A stretch of 64,000 nt of DNA. Origin: Paracoccus pantotrophus. Its GTDB lineage: Bacteria > Pseudomonadota > Alphaproteobacteria > Rhodobacterales > Rhodobacteraceae. How positions within the stretch are numbered: position 1 is the first letter of the stretch; each line of letters begins with the position of its first letter. Positions 5,788 through 13,111 of the stretch are shown here, in pieces. Under the pieces are notes generated by a model, which saw only the letters and a list, made by a program, of their open reading frames with translations, was not told where the DNA came from and did not search any database. The DNA lies in assembly GCF_008824185.1 (NCBI RefSeq), contig NZ_CP044426.1, positions 1,930,501-1,994,500 on the forward strand, in the 5' to 3' direction. The translations under genes were made by a program, and so were the position numbers.

Positions 5788-8433
5788 ATGAGACAGCAGC
5801 CCTCCTATGACGAGTTTCTGCGCGCCAAGGCCGCCATCGCGCCACGTTTTGGCGGCATGCAGGTGGATGAGGCGACGCTGAACCCGGCGCTGAAACCCCA
5901 TACCCGCCGCATGGTGAGCTGGGGCCTGCAGGGTGGCCGTCGCGCCTGGTTCGCCAACTTCGGCCTGCACAAGACCGCGACGCAGCTGGAGGCGATGCGC
6001 GTTCTGACCGAGACGACGGGCCAGCCGACGCTGATCACCGCCCCGCTCGGGGTCCGCCGCGAGTTCATGCGCGAGGCGCAGGAGCGGTTCCGTGGCAGCT
6101 ATGCCGTGGACCTGAAATTCATCCGCGACACCGACAAGGTGGACGGCCCGGGCATCTACCTGACCAATTACGAATCGGTGCGCGAGGGCAAGGTCGCCCC
6201 CGATCCGTTCATCGGCGTCAGCCTCGACGAGGCGGCGATCCTGCGCGGGTTCGGCGGCACCAAGACCTTCCGCGAGTTCATGGCGCTCTTTGCCGGCGAC
6301 GACCGGCGCGACCAGTCGAACAGGGTCAAGACCGCCGGCGTGCCGTATCGCTTCGTTGCCACCGCCACGCCCAGCCCGAACGATTATATCGAGTTGCTGT
6401 CCTATGCCGGCTTCCTCGACGTGATGGATATCGGCCAGGCCAAGACCCGGTTCTTCAAACGCAACTCGGAAAAGGCCGACCAGCTGACCCTGATGCAGCA
6501 CAAGGAACGCGAGTTCTGGCTGTGGGTCGCATCCTGGGCGCTGTTCGTCACCAAGCCCAGCGATCTGGACCCGTCGTTTTCGGACGAGGGCTATGACCTG
6601 CCGCCGCTCGACGTGCGCTGGCACGAGCTGCCGGTCGATCACCTGGCCGGCTCCGCCATCGAGAAGAGCGGCCAGAAGCGCATGTTCAAGGACGCGACGG
6701 CGGACCTCTCGGCCGCGGCGCGCGAAAAGCGCGAGAGCCTGCCGGCGCGGGTCGAGAAGATGATGGAGATCCGGGCCGAGGACCCGGCCGCGCACCGGAT
6801 CATCTGGCACGACCTCGAGGCCGAGCGCGCGGCGCTGGAGAAGGCGATCCCGACCATCGCCACCGTGTATGGTTCGCAAGACCTCGATCAGCGCGAGGAG
6901 CTGATCGGCGATTTCGCCGACGGCCGGGTGCGGGAACTGGGCGCCAAGCCGGTGATGCTCGGCTCGGGCACCAACCTGCAGCGGCACTGCGCCTGGTCGG
7001 TGTTTCTCGGGATCGGGTTCAAGTTCAACGACTTCATCCAGGCGGTCCATCGCCTGCGGCGCTTCGGCCAGACCGCCGACAGCGTGCGGCTCGACCTGAT
7101 CTACACCGAGGCTGAACGCGAAATCCGCCGCTCGCTGGAGCGGAAGTGGCGTCAGCACAACGAGATGGTTCAGAAAATGATCGACATCATCAAGGAATTC
7201 GGCCTGTCCGAGGTCGCGATGCAGCAGGCGCTGGTGCGCGCCCTGGGCGTCGAGCGGGTCGAGGCCTCGGGCCCCGATTACCGCTGCGTGCACAACGATT
7301 GCGTGGCCGAGACCCGCAGCATGCCCGATGCCTCGGTGCAGCTGATCGTCACGTCGATCCCGTTCAGCACCCAGTATGAGTATTCCCCGAACTATGCGGA
7401 TTTCGGCCATACCGACGACGATCCGCATTTCTGGCAGCAGATGGGGTTCCTGATCCCCGAGCTTCTGCGGGTGCTGGAGCCGGGCCGGATCTGCGCGATC
7501 CACGTCAAGGACCGGATCATCCCCGGGGGCATCAACGGCTTCGGTTTCCAGACCCTCTCGACCCAGCACATGGATTGCGTGCGCGAATTCCAGCGCCATG
7601 GCTTCGCCTATCTCGGCATGAAAACCATCACGACGGACGTGGTGCGCGAGAACAACCAGACCTATCGCCTGGGCTGGTCGGAACAGTGCAAGGACGGCTC
7701 GCGCATGGGCTGCGGCGTGCCGGAATACCTGCTGATCTTCCGTCGGCCGCCCAGCGACACCAGCAACGGCTACGCCGACCGGCCGGTGAAGAAGGCCAAG
7801 AAGGAATGGGACCCCGAGGCCAAGAACTGGAAGCACGAGCTGGGCTATAGCCGGGCCCGCTGGCAGATCGATGCGCATGGCTACATGCGGTCGAATGGCG
7901 ACCGGACCCTGCTGCCCGAAGAGCTGGAGGGGCTGGACGCCGATCAAGTCTACAAGGTCTGGAAGGCCTACAACCTTCAGCAGGTCTACGATTTCGAGCA
8001 CCACGTCCAGATCGGCGAGGCGCTCGAGGTGAAGGGCCGGCTGCCGCCGACCTTCATGCTGCTGCCCCCCCACAGCGCGCATCCCGACGTCTGGACCGAT
8101 GTCGCGCGCATGATGACCATCAACGCCGAGCAGGCGCGCAAGGGCAACGAGATGCACCTGTGCCCGCTGCAATACGACATCGTGGACCGGGCCATCGCCC
8201 AATACACAGAGCCGGGCGAATGGGTCTACGACCCGTTCGGCGGGCTCATGACCGTGCCCTTCCGCGCCGTGAAGCTCGGCCGCAAGGGCATCGGGGTCGA
8301 GCTGAATAAGGGCTACTGGCTCGACGGCTGCAAATACGTCGAAGCCGCCTCGCGCGAGGCCGGCATGCCCAGTCTTTTTGACCTGCTCGACGCCGATCAA
8401 CCCGAAAACCAGAAACTGCGGAGGACCGCGTGA
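5788..8433 (+). CDS. SNF2/DEAD-type helicase fused to an N4/N6 DNA methyltransferase
   Basis: An 881-residue two-part protein. Residues 1 to about 440 resemble a superfamily 2 ATPase: a Walker-A-like GLHKT (59-63, with His where Gly is usual), a DEAA-type Walker B (D147-E148), TATPSP (motif III) and a C-terminal half ending VHRLRRFGQT (motif VI with arginines). Residues about 480-880 form a methyltransferase: catalytic motif TSIPF (522-526) in place of the usual SPPY, and the SAM-binding DPFGG (from D815) near the C-terminus. That order (motif IV before I) fits the beta class. It probably modifies element DNA, protecting it from restriction, with translocation along DNA. The ATPase and methylase motifs both deviate from consensus, so activity is not assured. 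Confidence 0.87.
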   Translation: MRQQPSYDEFLRAKAAIAPRFGGMQVDEATLNPALKPHTRRMVSWGLQGGRRAWFANFGLHKTATQLEAMRVLTETTGQPTLITAPLGVRREFMREAQERFRGSYAVDLKFIRDTDKVDGPGIYLTNYESVREGKVAPDPFIGVSLDEAAILRGFGGTKTFREFMALFAGDDRRDQSNRVKTAGVPYRFVATATPSPNDYIELLSYAGFLDVMDIGQAKTRFFKRNSEKADQLTLMQHKEREFWLWVASWALFVTKPSDLDPSFSDEGYDLPPLDVRWHELPVDHLAGSAIEKSGQKRMFKDATADLSAAAREKRESLPARVEKMMEIRAEDPAAHRIIWHDLEAERAALEKAIPTIATVYGSQDLDQREELIGDFADGRVRELGAKPVMLGSGTNLQRHCAWSVFLGIGFKFNDFIQAVHRLRRFGQTADSVRLDLIYTEAEREIRRSLERKWRQHNEMVQKMIDIIKEFGLSEVAMQQALVRALGVERVEASGPDYRCVHNDCVAETRSMPDASVQLIVTSIPFSTQYEYSPNYADFGHTDDDPHFWQQMGFLIPELLRVLEPGRICAIHVKDRIIPGGINGFGFQTLSTQHMDCVREFQRHGFAYLGMKTITTDVVRENNQTYRLGWSEQCKDGSRMGCGVPEYLLIFRRPPSDTSNGYADRPVKKAKKEWDPEAKNWKHELGYSRARWQIDAHGYMRSNGDRTLLPEELEGLDADQVYKVWKAYNLQQVYDFEHHVQIGEALEVKGRLPPTFMLLPPHSAHPDVWTDVARMMTINAEQARKGNEMHLCPLQYDIVDRAIAQYTEPGEWVYDPFGGLMTVPFRAVKLGRKGIGVELNKGYWLDGCKYVEAASREAGMPSLFDLLDADQPENQKLRRTA

Positions 8434-8861
8434 TGAAGAAACTGTTTCTTATCCCCGCCCTGTGCCTGCCCTTGATGGCGGGGCAGTGCGAAGACGATGC
8501 GACAATTGCCGCGCGGAACGTCTCCAAGGCCGCCGACAATTTCGAGATCAGCCGCCGCGTCGTGTTCTACAACGGCGTCACCGACAGCTACATCCTGACG
8601 GTCGAAGGCCGCTGCTCGATGGACCTGAACAGAGCCGGCACCGCGTTCAACGTCATCTGCAAGACCGGGCCGAGCGATTACAAGCGCCACACCCTGGTGC
8701 TGTCGGACAACACCAGCGCCTTCGTGGAGCAGCTGGAGCCGGCCACGGTCAGCGCCTACCACTACCGCGTCACCTTCAAGCCGCAGTCGATCATCCCTGA
8801 CGTGGATTTCCGCGGCGATGCGGGCGAACTGGTCACCAATTCCAGCGAGGCCATGCAATGA
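8433..8861 (+). CDS. Phage-type beta-sandwich lipoprotein
   Basis: A 142-residue protein with a lipoprotein signal peptide: MKKLFLIPALCLPLMAGQC, lipobox LMAGQC, so the mature protein would start at Cys19 and be membrane-anchored on the periplasmic side. The rest is predicted beta-rich (YHYRVTFKPQSIIPDVDFR near the end). Similar small lipoproteins occur in rhodobacterial prophages, where superinfection exclusion is a plausible but unproven role. ATG 8433 has a GGAGG site 8 bases upstream and overlaps the upstream stop, so it is preferred to a GTG at 8430. Confidence 0.75.
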   Translation: MKKLFLIPALCLPLMAGQCEDDATIAARNVSKAADNFEISRRVVFYNGVTDSYILTVEGRCSMDLNRAGTAFNVICKTGPSDYKRHTLVLSDNTSAFVEQLEPATVSAYHYRVTFKPQSIIPDVDFRGDAGELVTNSSEAMQ

Positions 8862-9358
8862 GCACCGATTCCTATGACTGCACCTCGGCCGATGTGCCGT
8901 GGGAATGGTGGGCCGGCAAGGACGAGGAATATTTCACAATCGGCCCCCGCGCGACGCGAGAACAGGCGATCCAGGAGGCTATCGATGACGGCATTTGCGA
9001 GTGGCCTGTCGACGGGAGCGATCCAGAGGAATGGGAACACCGCATCTGCCTGATCGAAGCCCAGCAGGCGCCGCTGCGCCTGGCGGACTGGATCGACGCC
9101 GACACGGTGCTTGAGCGTGCCGACGAATCTGTTTCCGACAGCAACCGCGCCACGGAATACGACGAAGGTCCTTGGTTCGAAGCCACGCCAGAGCAAGAGG
9201 CCGACCTGGTCGCCAGACTGCGGCGCGCCTGCGACGAATGGCAGGCCGCGCACAAGTTGACCTTCAACGCACAGTCGTTCAGCGCCGTGCGCACCCGTGA
9301 TTTTGTCGTTGTCCCGGCCGGGCGTGGCGAGATGCCCGAGGAAGGCGGTGCAGCATGA
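8858..9358 (+). CDS. Hypothetical acidic phage protein
   Basis: A 166-residue acidic protein starting MSTDSYDCTSADVPWEWWAG and rich in Trp, Asp and Glu. It overlaps its neighbours by ATGA on both sides. The first 60 residues (EYFTIGPRATREQAIQEAID) look like a small alpha/beta unit seen in several phage proteins of unknown function. No catalytic motif. Confidence 0.7.
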   Translation: MSTDSYDCTSADVPWEWWAGKDEEYFTIGPRATREQAIQEAIDDGICEWPVDGSDPEEWEHRICLIEAQQAPLRLADWIDADTVLERADESVSDSNRATEYDEGPWFEATPEQEADLVARLRRACDEWQAAHKLTFNAQSFSAVRTRDFVVVPAGRGEMPEEGGAA

Positions 9359-10278
9359 CCGGCCCCATCGTTTCCGTCGAGATCGGCCGCAGCACCTGGC
9401 AGGGCTTCGCCGAGGATGCGCCGCTGCGGGCGGCGCCCATCACTATGACGTATCGCAACTATCGAGGGGAGGTGGACAATCGCACGGTGCTGCCGATCCG
9501 GGTCTGGTTTGGGAGCACCGATTGGCATCCCGAACCGGGTTGGCTCTTGTCGGCCTATGACCTGGCCAAGGATGCGCACCGGGATTTCGCGCTGGCCGAT
9601 TGCCAGTTCGCCGACCTCTGCGCCTCGGGGCAGGTGCGGGCGCTGTGGCCGCGATGGCGTGAAATGCTGCTCGATGAAAGCCCAATTCCCGGAGCCGCGA
9701 TCCAGGAGATGGACGAGGTATTCGCAGCCCTGACGCCAGACCCGCAGCCCGAGGGGCAGGACGCGCTCAAGATCAGCCCGGAATATCAAGCCTTGTTTGA
9801 CGAGGTGAAGCAGCGCGCGCAGCCCGAGGAGGATTTCCCGCAACCGAGCCGAAAGGATGGCAGAGAACCCTGCGGAGAATGCCGCCTGCCTGCTGGCGAG
9901 ACCTGCGACATTTGCGGCGCGATCTCTCGAGTGCCCGCGCCCTCTGCCGGAACCCCGACCGCGCAAGAGGCGGTGCCGGTGGGGTGGATTACGGACAAGA
10001 CGCTGCACACGCTTCTATCCGAAACCTCCGGCATTTTCAGGATCAACCACGGCAAACGCCGTGGCACCGAATGTCCTGTCCCGATCTATATCCACCCGCC
10101 CCAGCCCAGCGAGACGGTCGCGGAGGCGGCAACCCATGCGCTCGATGCATGCCGCATCATCGACGCGGCAGTTTTGGAAGGGCACGACAACGTCAGCGAC
10201 CTGATCTGTCATCTGCTTGAGGCCGTCGAACCGGCCCGCGCCGCCCTGCGCGCCCTGAAAGGAGGCGCCCATGGCTGA
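9355..10278 (+). CDS. Hypothetical phage protein with a small Cys cluster
   Basis: A 307-residue protein. The N-terminal 80 residues contain TYRNYRGEVDNRTVLPIRVW and DWHPEPGWLLSAYDL, a widespread phage domain of unknown function. A CGEC...CDIC quartet near residue 180-195 could bind zinc. The C-terminal part is helical and contains a prolyl linker. It is likely a composite of two or three small modules. Coupled by 4- and 8-base overlaps to its neighbours. Confidence 0.7.
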   Translation: MTGPIVSVEIGRSTWQGFAEDAPLRAAPITMTYRNYRGEVDNRTVLPIRVWFGSTDWHPEPGWLLSAYDLAKDAHRDFALADCQFADLCASGQVRALWPRWREMLLDESPIPGAAIQEMDEVFAALTPDPQPEGQDALKISPEYQALFDEVKQRAQPEEDFPQPSRKDGREPCGECRLPAGETCDICGAISRVPAPSAGTPTAQEAVPVGWITDKTLHTLLSETSGIFRINHGKRRGTECPVPIYIHPPQPSETVAEAATHALDACRIIDAAVLEGHDNVSDLICHLLEAVEPARAALRALKGGAHG

Positions 10279-10468
10279 CCAGATCCTCCCCATCATCCAC
10301 CGTGGCATCGCGATCCGTCAGGCCGAGGTGCCGGGTGCGCCCTTCGAATGGACGCACGAGGAGACCGATGCGCACGGCATGGCCCCGACGCTCGACGAGG
10401 CCAAGCGGCAGATCAATACCCACCTGGGCGGGCCTGATCCGGACTGCCGGCCGGAGGAGGGAGAATGA
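10271..10468 (+). CDS. Hypothetical 65-residue protein
   Basis: Starts MADQILPIIHRGIAIRQAEV; the middle (FEWTHEETDA...TLDEAKRQINTHL) resembles a short alpha/beta phage module of unknown role. It overlaps the upstream gene by 8 bases and the next start by 4. No further assignment possible. Confidence 0.65.
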   Translation: MADQILPIIHRGIAIRQAEVPGAPFEWTHEETDAHGMAPTLDEAKRQINTHLGGPDPDCRPEEGE

Positions 10469-10539
10469 CCTTCCACCCGCACCTCCCCCTGATCATTGAC
10501 AGCTTAGCCGGCGGCGGGGCTTCGGAGGGCTTGGCATGA
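10465..10539 (+). pseudogene. Probable remnant of a C5-cytosine methyltransferase N-terminus
   Basis: A 24-codon frame, ATGA-coupled to the upstream gene, encodes PLIIDSLAGGGASEGLA. That closely resembles the SAM-binding motif I of cytosine-5 methyltransferases (pattern FAGGGG-S-G). A stop follows at 10537-10539 and the start of the next gene overlaps it. It reads as the leftover start of a methyltransferase gene truncated by deletion. Confidence 0.45.
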
Positions 10540-11264
10540 CGACTCCCCTCCGTGTCGGCGTCCTGTGCGAGACCTCGGGCGCCATGCGCCGCGCCTTCGC
10601 CGCCCTCGGGCATGATGCCACATCCGTTGATCGTCTGCCGGCCGAGGACGGCAGCAACCATCACATCATCGGCGACGTGCGGGACTACCTCGACTATGGC
10701 TGGGACCTGCTGATCGTCTGCCACCCGCCCTGCACGCGCCTGTGCAACAGCGGCGTGCGCTGGCTGTCGGACCCGCCGAAGAACCCGCCCGACGATGCGA
10801 CCCCGGCCGAGAAGGTGGCATGGCCGATCCTGCCGCGCGAAGCGCGGCTGGCCATCATGTGGCGGCTGCTGGACGAAGGCGCCGAACTGTTCGCTGCCTG
10901 CTGGCAGGCCCCGGTCGCGCGCGTGGCGGTCGAAAACCCGGTCATGCACAAGCACGGCCGCGCCCGGATGCCGGCGGATTTGCCCAAGCCCCAGATCGTC
11001 CAGCCCTGGTGGTTTGGCGAGCCGGCCTTCAAGGCGACCGGTTTCTACCTGCGCGGGCTGCCGCCGCTGACCGCGACGAAGCGGCTGATCCCGCCCAAGG
11101 CCTCGACCGAGCCGGAGCGGCACAAAGCATGGTCGGCAATCCACCGGGCCAGCCCGGGCCCCGACCGATGGAAAATCCGTAGCAGGACGTTCGAAGGCAT
11201 CGCCCGTGCCTGCGCAGAGCAATGGGGCGGATACGCCCTCGATCAGATCAGGAGGATGGCGTGA
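10536..11264 (+). CDS. Phage methyltransferase-fold protein (possible DNA cytosine methylase relative)
   Basis: A 242-residue protein. It opens with a Rossmann-like strand and turn (RVGVLCETSGAMRRAFAALG), then DLLIVCHPPCTRLCNSG, which occupies the place of the catalytic Pro-Cys motif of C5-cytosine methyltransferases, and VAVENPVMHKHG, which resembles their ENV motif region. The cysteine motif reads PPCTRL rather than PCQ. Related proteins are frequent in phages and often annotated as hypothetical or as cytosine methylases. DNA modification is likely; direct methyl transfer is unproven. It starts at an ATG overlapping the stop of the methyltransferase remnant. Confidence 0.6.
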   Translation: MTTPLRVGVLCETSGAMRRAFAALGHDATSVDRLPAEDGSNHHIIGDVRDYLDYGWDLLIVCHPPCTRLCNSGVRWLSDPPKNPPDDATPAEKVAWPILPREARLAIMWRLLDEGAELFAACWQAPVARVAVENPVMHKHGRARMPADLPKPQIVQPWWFGEPAFKATGFYLRGLPPLTATKRLIPPKASTEPERHKAWSAIHRASPGPDRWKIRSRTFEGIARACAEQWGGYALDQIRRMA

Positions 11265-11307
11265 TGGGCCATCAGCCGATGAACAGAACTGACACAAGAG
11301 GTTGAAA

Positions 11308-11616
11308 ATGAAGAACTCCGAAGGACGCCTGGGGGAATTTGAGCGGCATCTAACCGGCGGATTTGAGCACGGGAAGCTGATGTTCCTGGAGAACAGCGAC
11401 CCGAGCATAGGCACCGAGTTGGTCTTGTTTTTCATGGACGTCGAATATGATCCGGTTCGGGTCACGTTCGACTGGGAAGGCATGGCGAGTATCCATGCCG
11501 ATGGTCACGAATGGCACATGCTTTCAGCCGAACAGCTCATGATGCTTTCCGACATGTGCAAGGAGGCGGTGAGAATGTGGGGGGAGTGGAATGAAGAGCA
11601 CCAGGACGATGGATGA
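11308..11616 (+). CDS. Hypothetical acidic protein (102 residues)
   Basis: Starts MKNSEGRLGEFERHLTGGFE with an AGAGG site 6 bases upstream of ATG 11308. The protein is acidic, with alternating beta strands and a C-terminal helix (LSAEQLMMLSDMCKEAVRMW). No family recognised. It overlaps the excisionase-like gene by 26 bases. Confidence 0.6.
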   Translation: MKNSEGRLGEFERHLTGGFEHGKLMFLENSDPSIGTELVLFFMDVEYDPVRVTFDWEGMASIHADGHEWHMLSAEQLMMLSDMCKEAVRMWGEWNEEHQDDG

Positions 11617-11983
11617 TCCCGCCGTTGCCGAAGATCTCCTCACGACAGACGAGGCGCTGGATTTCCTGCGGCGCAGGAAGATATTCACCAGCCGCAGCGG
11701 CCTTGACAGGGCCTATCATGAGGGCAGGCTGGCGCGGGTGGCCGCGCACGGCCGCGTCCGAATCCTCTACCGGCCCAGAGACCTTCTGGACGCCTTCCTG
11801 ATCGGTGAACAGAAATGCCTCTCAAGCTCATCAAGCGTGGTGAAATCTGGTATATCCGCGGCACCGTCGCTGGACAGCGCGTTTACGAGAGCACTCGAAT
11901 TGGCGACAAGCGCCAGGCGGAAATCCTCCGCGCGCGGCGCGAAGCCGAGATCATCGAACGTCGTGCATATGGCAAGGCCGTAA
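11591..11983 (+). CDS. Excisionase-like DNA-binding protein overlapping the integrase start
   Basis: The first 75 residues (LLTTDEALDFLRRRKIFTS, then RVRILYRPRDLLDAFL) look like a winged helix-turn-helix of the excisionase/MerR-like type, in the usual place just upstream of the integrase. ATG 11591 has a GGAG site. The frame then runs on for 169 bases inside the integrase gene in another frame, adding a Ser/Arg-rich tail of about 55 residues. That tail may be an evolved basic extension or a mutated stop. It probably controls the direction of recombination. Confidence 0.65.
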   Translation: MKSTRTMDDPAVAEDLLTTDEALDFLRRRKIFTSRSGLDRAYHEGRLARVAAHGRVRILYRPRDLLDAFLIGEQKCLSSSSSVVKSGISAAPSLDSAFTRALELATSARRKSSARGAKPRSSNVVHMARP

Positions 11984-12885
11984 CCTATACCTTCGCCGAG
12001 GCCGCGCTGGCCTATATGGAATCGGGCGGCGAGGGGAAGTATCTGGCGCGGATCATCAAGCACTTCGGCCCGCGCTGGCGCCTGGTCGATACCGACAACG
12101 ATGCCGTCAGCCGCGCGGCGGCCGCGCTCTACCCGGATGCGGGCCCGGCGACGATCAATCGCCAGCTCATCACACCGATCAGCGCCGTCTACCGGCTGGC
12201 AGCCGAGGACGGCAAGGTTCCGGATCGCAGGTTCAGGCGCCGCAAGGAGCCCGGGACCCGGTTGCGCTGGTTGACGCCCGAGGAGGTCGAGGCCCTGCTG
12301 GCGGCCTGCGACAGGCGGCTCCTGCCCATCGTGGCGTTCCTGCTCGGGACGGGCTGCCGGACCGGCGAGGCATTGGGGCTGACCGTGCAGCACCTGCATC
12401 TCGACACCTGCGAGGCCTATGTCGGCGCGACCAAGAACGGCGACGGCAAGATGGTGCAATACCCCGGCAGGACGCGCCGCATCATGGTCGCCAGCGGACT
12501 ACCCGAGGCCGGTGCTGTGTTTCGCACGCCGAAGGGCAAGCCCTATCGCCTCACCAATTCCAGCGGATCGCGCCTCGGCGGTCAGATCAAGGGCGCATTC
12601 GACAAGGCGCGGGATGCAGCCGGACTCGGGGAAGATGTGACCCCGCACACGCTGCGCCACACCTTTGCGACCTGGCACTATGCGGTGAACCGCGACCTGA
12701 TCCTGCTGATGGAACGAGGCGGCTGGCGCAAACCGGATATGGCGATCGGCTACACCAAGCTTGCGCCGGCAGACCTGCCGCGTCGGCTGTTCGAGCACGG
12801 ATGGGACTTCCGTGCAAATCCCGTGCAGGACGCTGCATTGCCCGATAATTTCGGAAAGAAAATCAAAATCATGCGGGAAGTGTAA
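11815..12885 (+). CDS. int: Tyrosine-family site-specific integrase
   Basis: A 356-residue phage-type recombinase with an N-terminal arm-binding region, a core-binding domain and a C-terminal catalytic domain. The catalytic residues are visible: Arg182 in TGCRTGEALGL, His278 and Arg281 in HTLRHTF, Trp in GGW, and the nucleophile Tyr313 in MAIGYTKL. It recombines the element attachment site with the host tRNA-Ser gene, whose 5' half lies 6 bases past the stop codon. ATG 11815 has only a weak site, so translation may be coupled to the overlapping upstream gene. Confidence 0.93.
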   Translation: MPLKLIKRGEIWYIRGTVAGQRVYESTRIGDKRQAEILRARREAEIIERRAYGKAVTYTFAEAALAYMESGGEGKYLARIIKHFGPRWRLVDTDNDAVSRAAAALYPDAGPATINRQLITPISAVYRLAAEDGKVPDRRFRRRKEPGTRLRWLTPEEVEALLAACDRRLLPIVAFLLGTGCRTGEALGLTVQHLHLDTCEAYVGATKNGDGKMVQYPGRTRRIMVASGLPEAGAVFRTPKGKPYRLTNSSGSRLGGQIKGAFDKARDAAGLGEDVTPHTLRHTFATWHYAVNRDLILLMERGGWRKPDMAIGYTKLAPADLPRRLFEHGWDFRANPVQDAALPDNFGKKIKIMREV

Positions 12886-12900
12886 GGAAACTTAGCAGGG
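12885..12900. other. Right attachment site (attR), crossover at the tRNA-Ser anticodon loop
   Basis: Read on the minus strand, tRNA-Ser sequence matches through the anticodon loop (CTGCTAA, complement 12891-12898) and then stops matching: the next bases cannot pair with the 5' strand of the anticodon stem. This places the junction of chromosome and element in or just after the loop. Confidence 0.65.
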
Positions 12901-12930
12901 GTGTGCCTTCGACCACTCGGCCACGTCTCC
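12891..12930 (-). tRNA. tRNA-Ser(GCU) gene, 5' half only
   Basis: The minus strand from 12930 reads GGAGACG (acceptor strand), TG, the serine-type D arm GCCGAGTGGTCGAAGGC, then CACCC (anticodon stem) and CTGCTAA (loop with GCU anticodon). The complementary stem strand, variable arm, T arm and acceptor 3' strand are absent and replaced by integrase-end sequence. The 3' half should lie at the other end of the element, outside the window. Confidence 0.82.
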
Positions 12931-13069
12931 GCCGCCTCGTATATGGATCAGGAGCCGCGGAAACAAGGGGTATTTCGCAGCCGCGACAAGATGGCGGAAC
13001 TGGGCAACTTCCCCTGGTTTTCACGGCATCTGCCGCCCGCGAAACCCTGCCGGCCCCGCAAGACCAGAA

Positions 13070-13101
13070 GGCCGGGAGGCCGGGAGGCCGGGAGGCCGGG
13101 A
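13070..13101. repeat. Four tandem copies of an 8-bp repeat
   Basis: The unit GGCCGGGA is repeated four times without interruption, ending 10 bases before the ychF stop codon. Length-variable repeats outside coding sequence are usually neutral; it lies in the 3' region of ychF. The rest of 12931-13069 shows no gene. Confidence 0.85.
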
Positions 13102-13111
13102 ATCCTTCCGG

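Larger units (their letters stand above)
1..12890. mobile_element. Integrated prophage-like element, right end (left end outside window)
   Basis: The stretch carries a phage-style divergent switch (CI-like repressor facing a Cro-like gene, with shared operators), a replication operon, a helicase-methyltransferase, a phage-type lipoprotein, an excisionase-like protein and a tyrosine integrase. The integrase lies next to a truncated tRNA-Ser. Nearly all genes overlap by 4 or 8 bases, as in phage early operons. From ychF onward the genes are ordinary chromosomal ones. No capsid, tail, terminase, relaxase or type IV secretion genes are in the window, so prophage, satellite and integrative element cannot be told apart here; structural genes, if any, would lie to the left of position 1. 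Confidence 0.85.

Noticed and set aside
11264..11305. A 13-codon frame coupled to the end of the methylase-like gene
   Set aside because: Too short to support, and a real gene with its own ribosome-binding site starts 3 bases after it.
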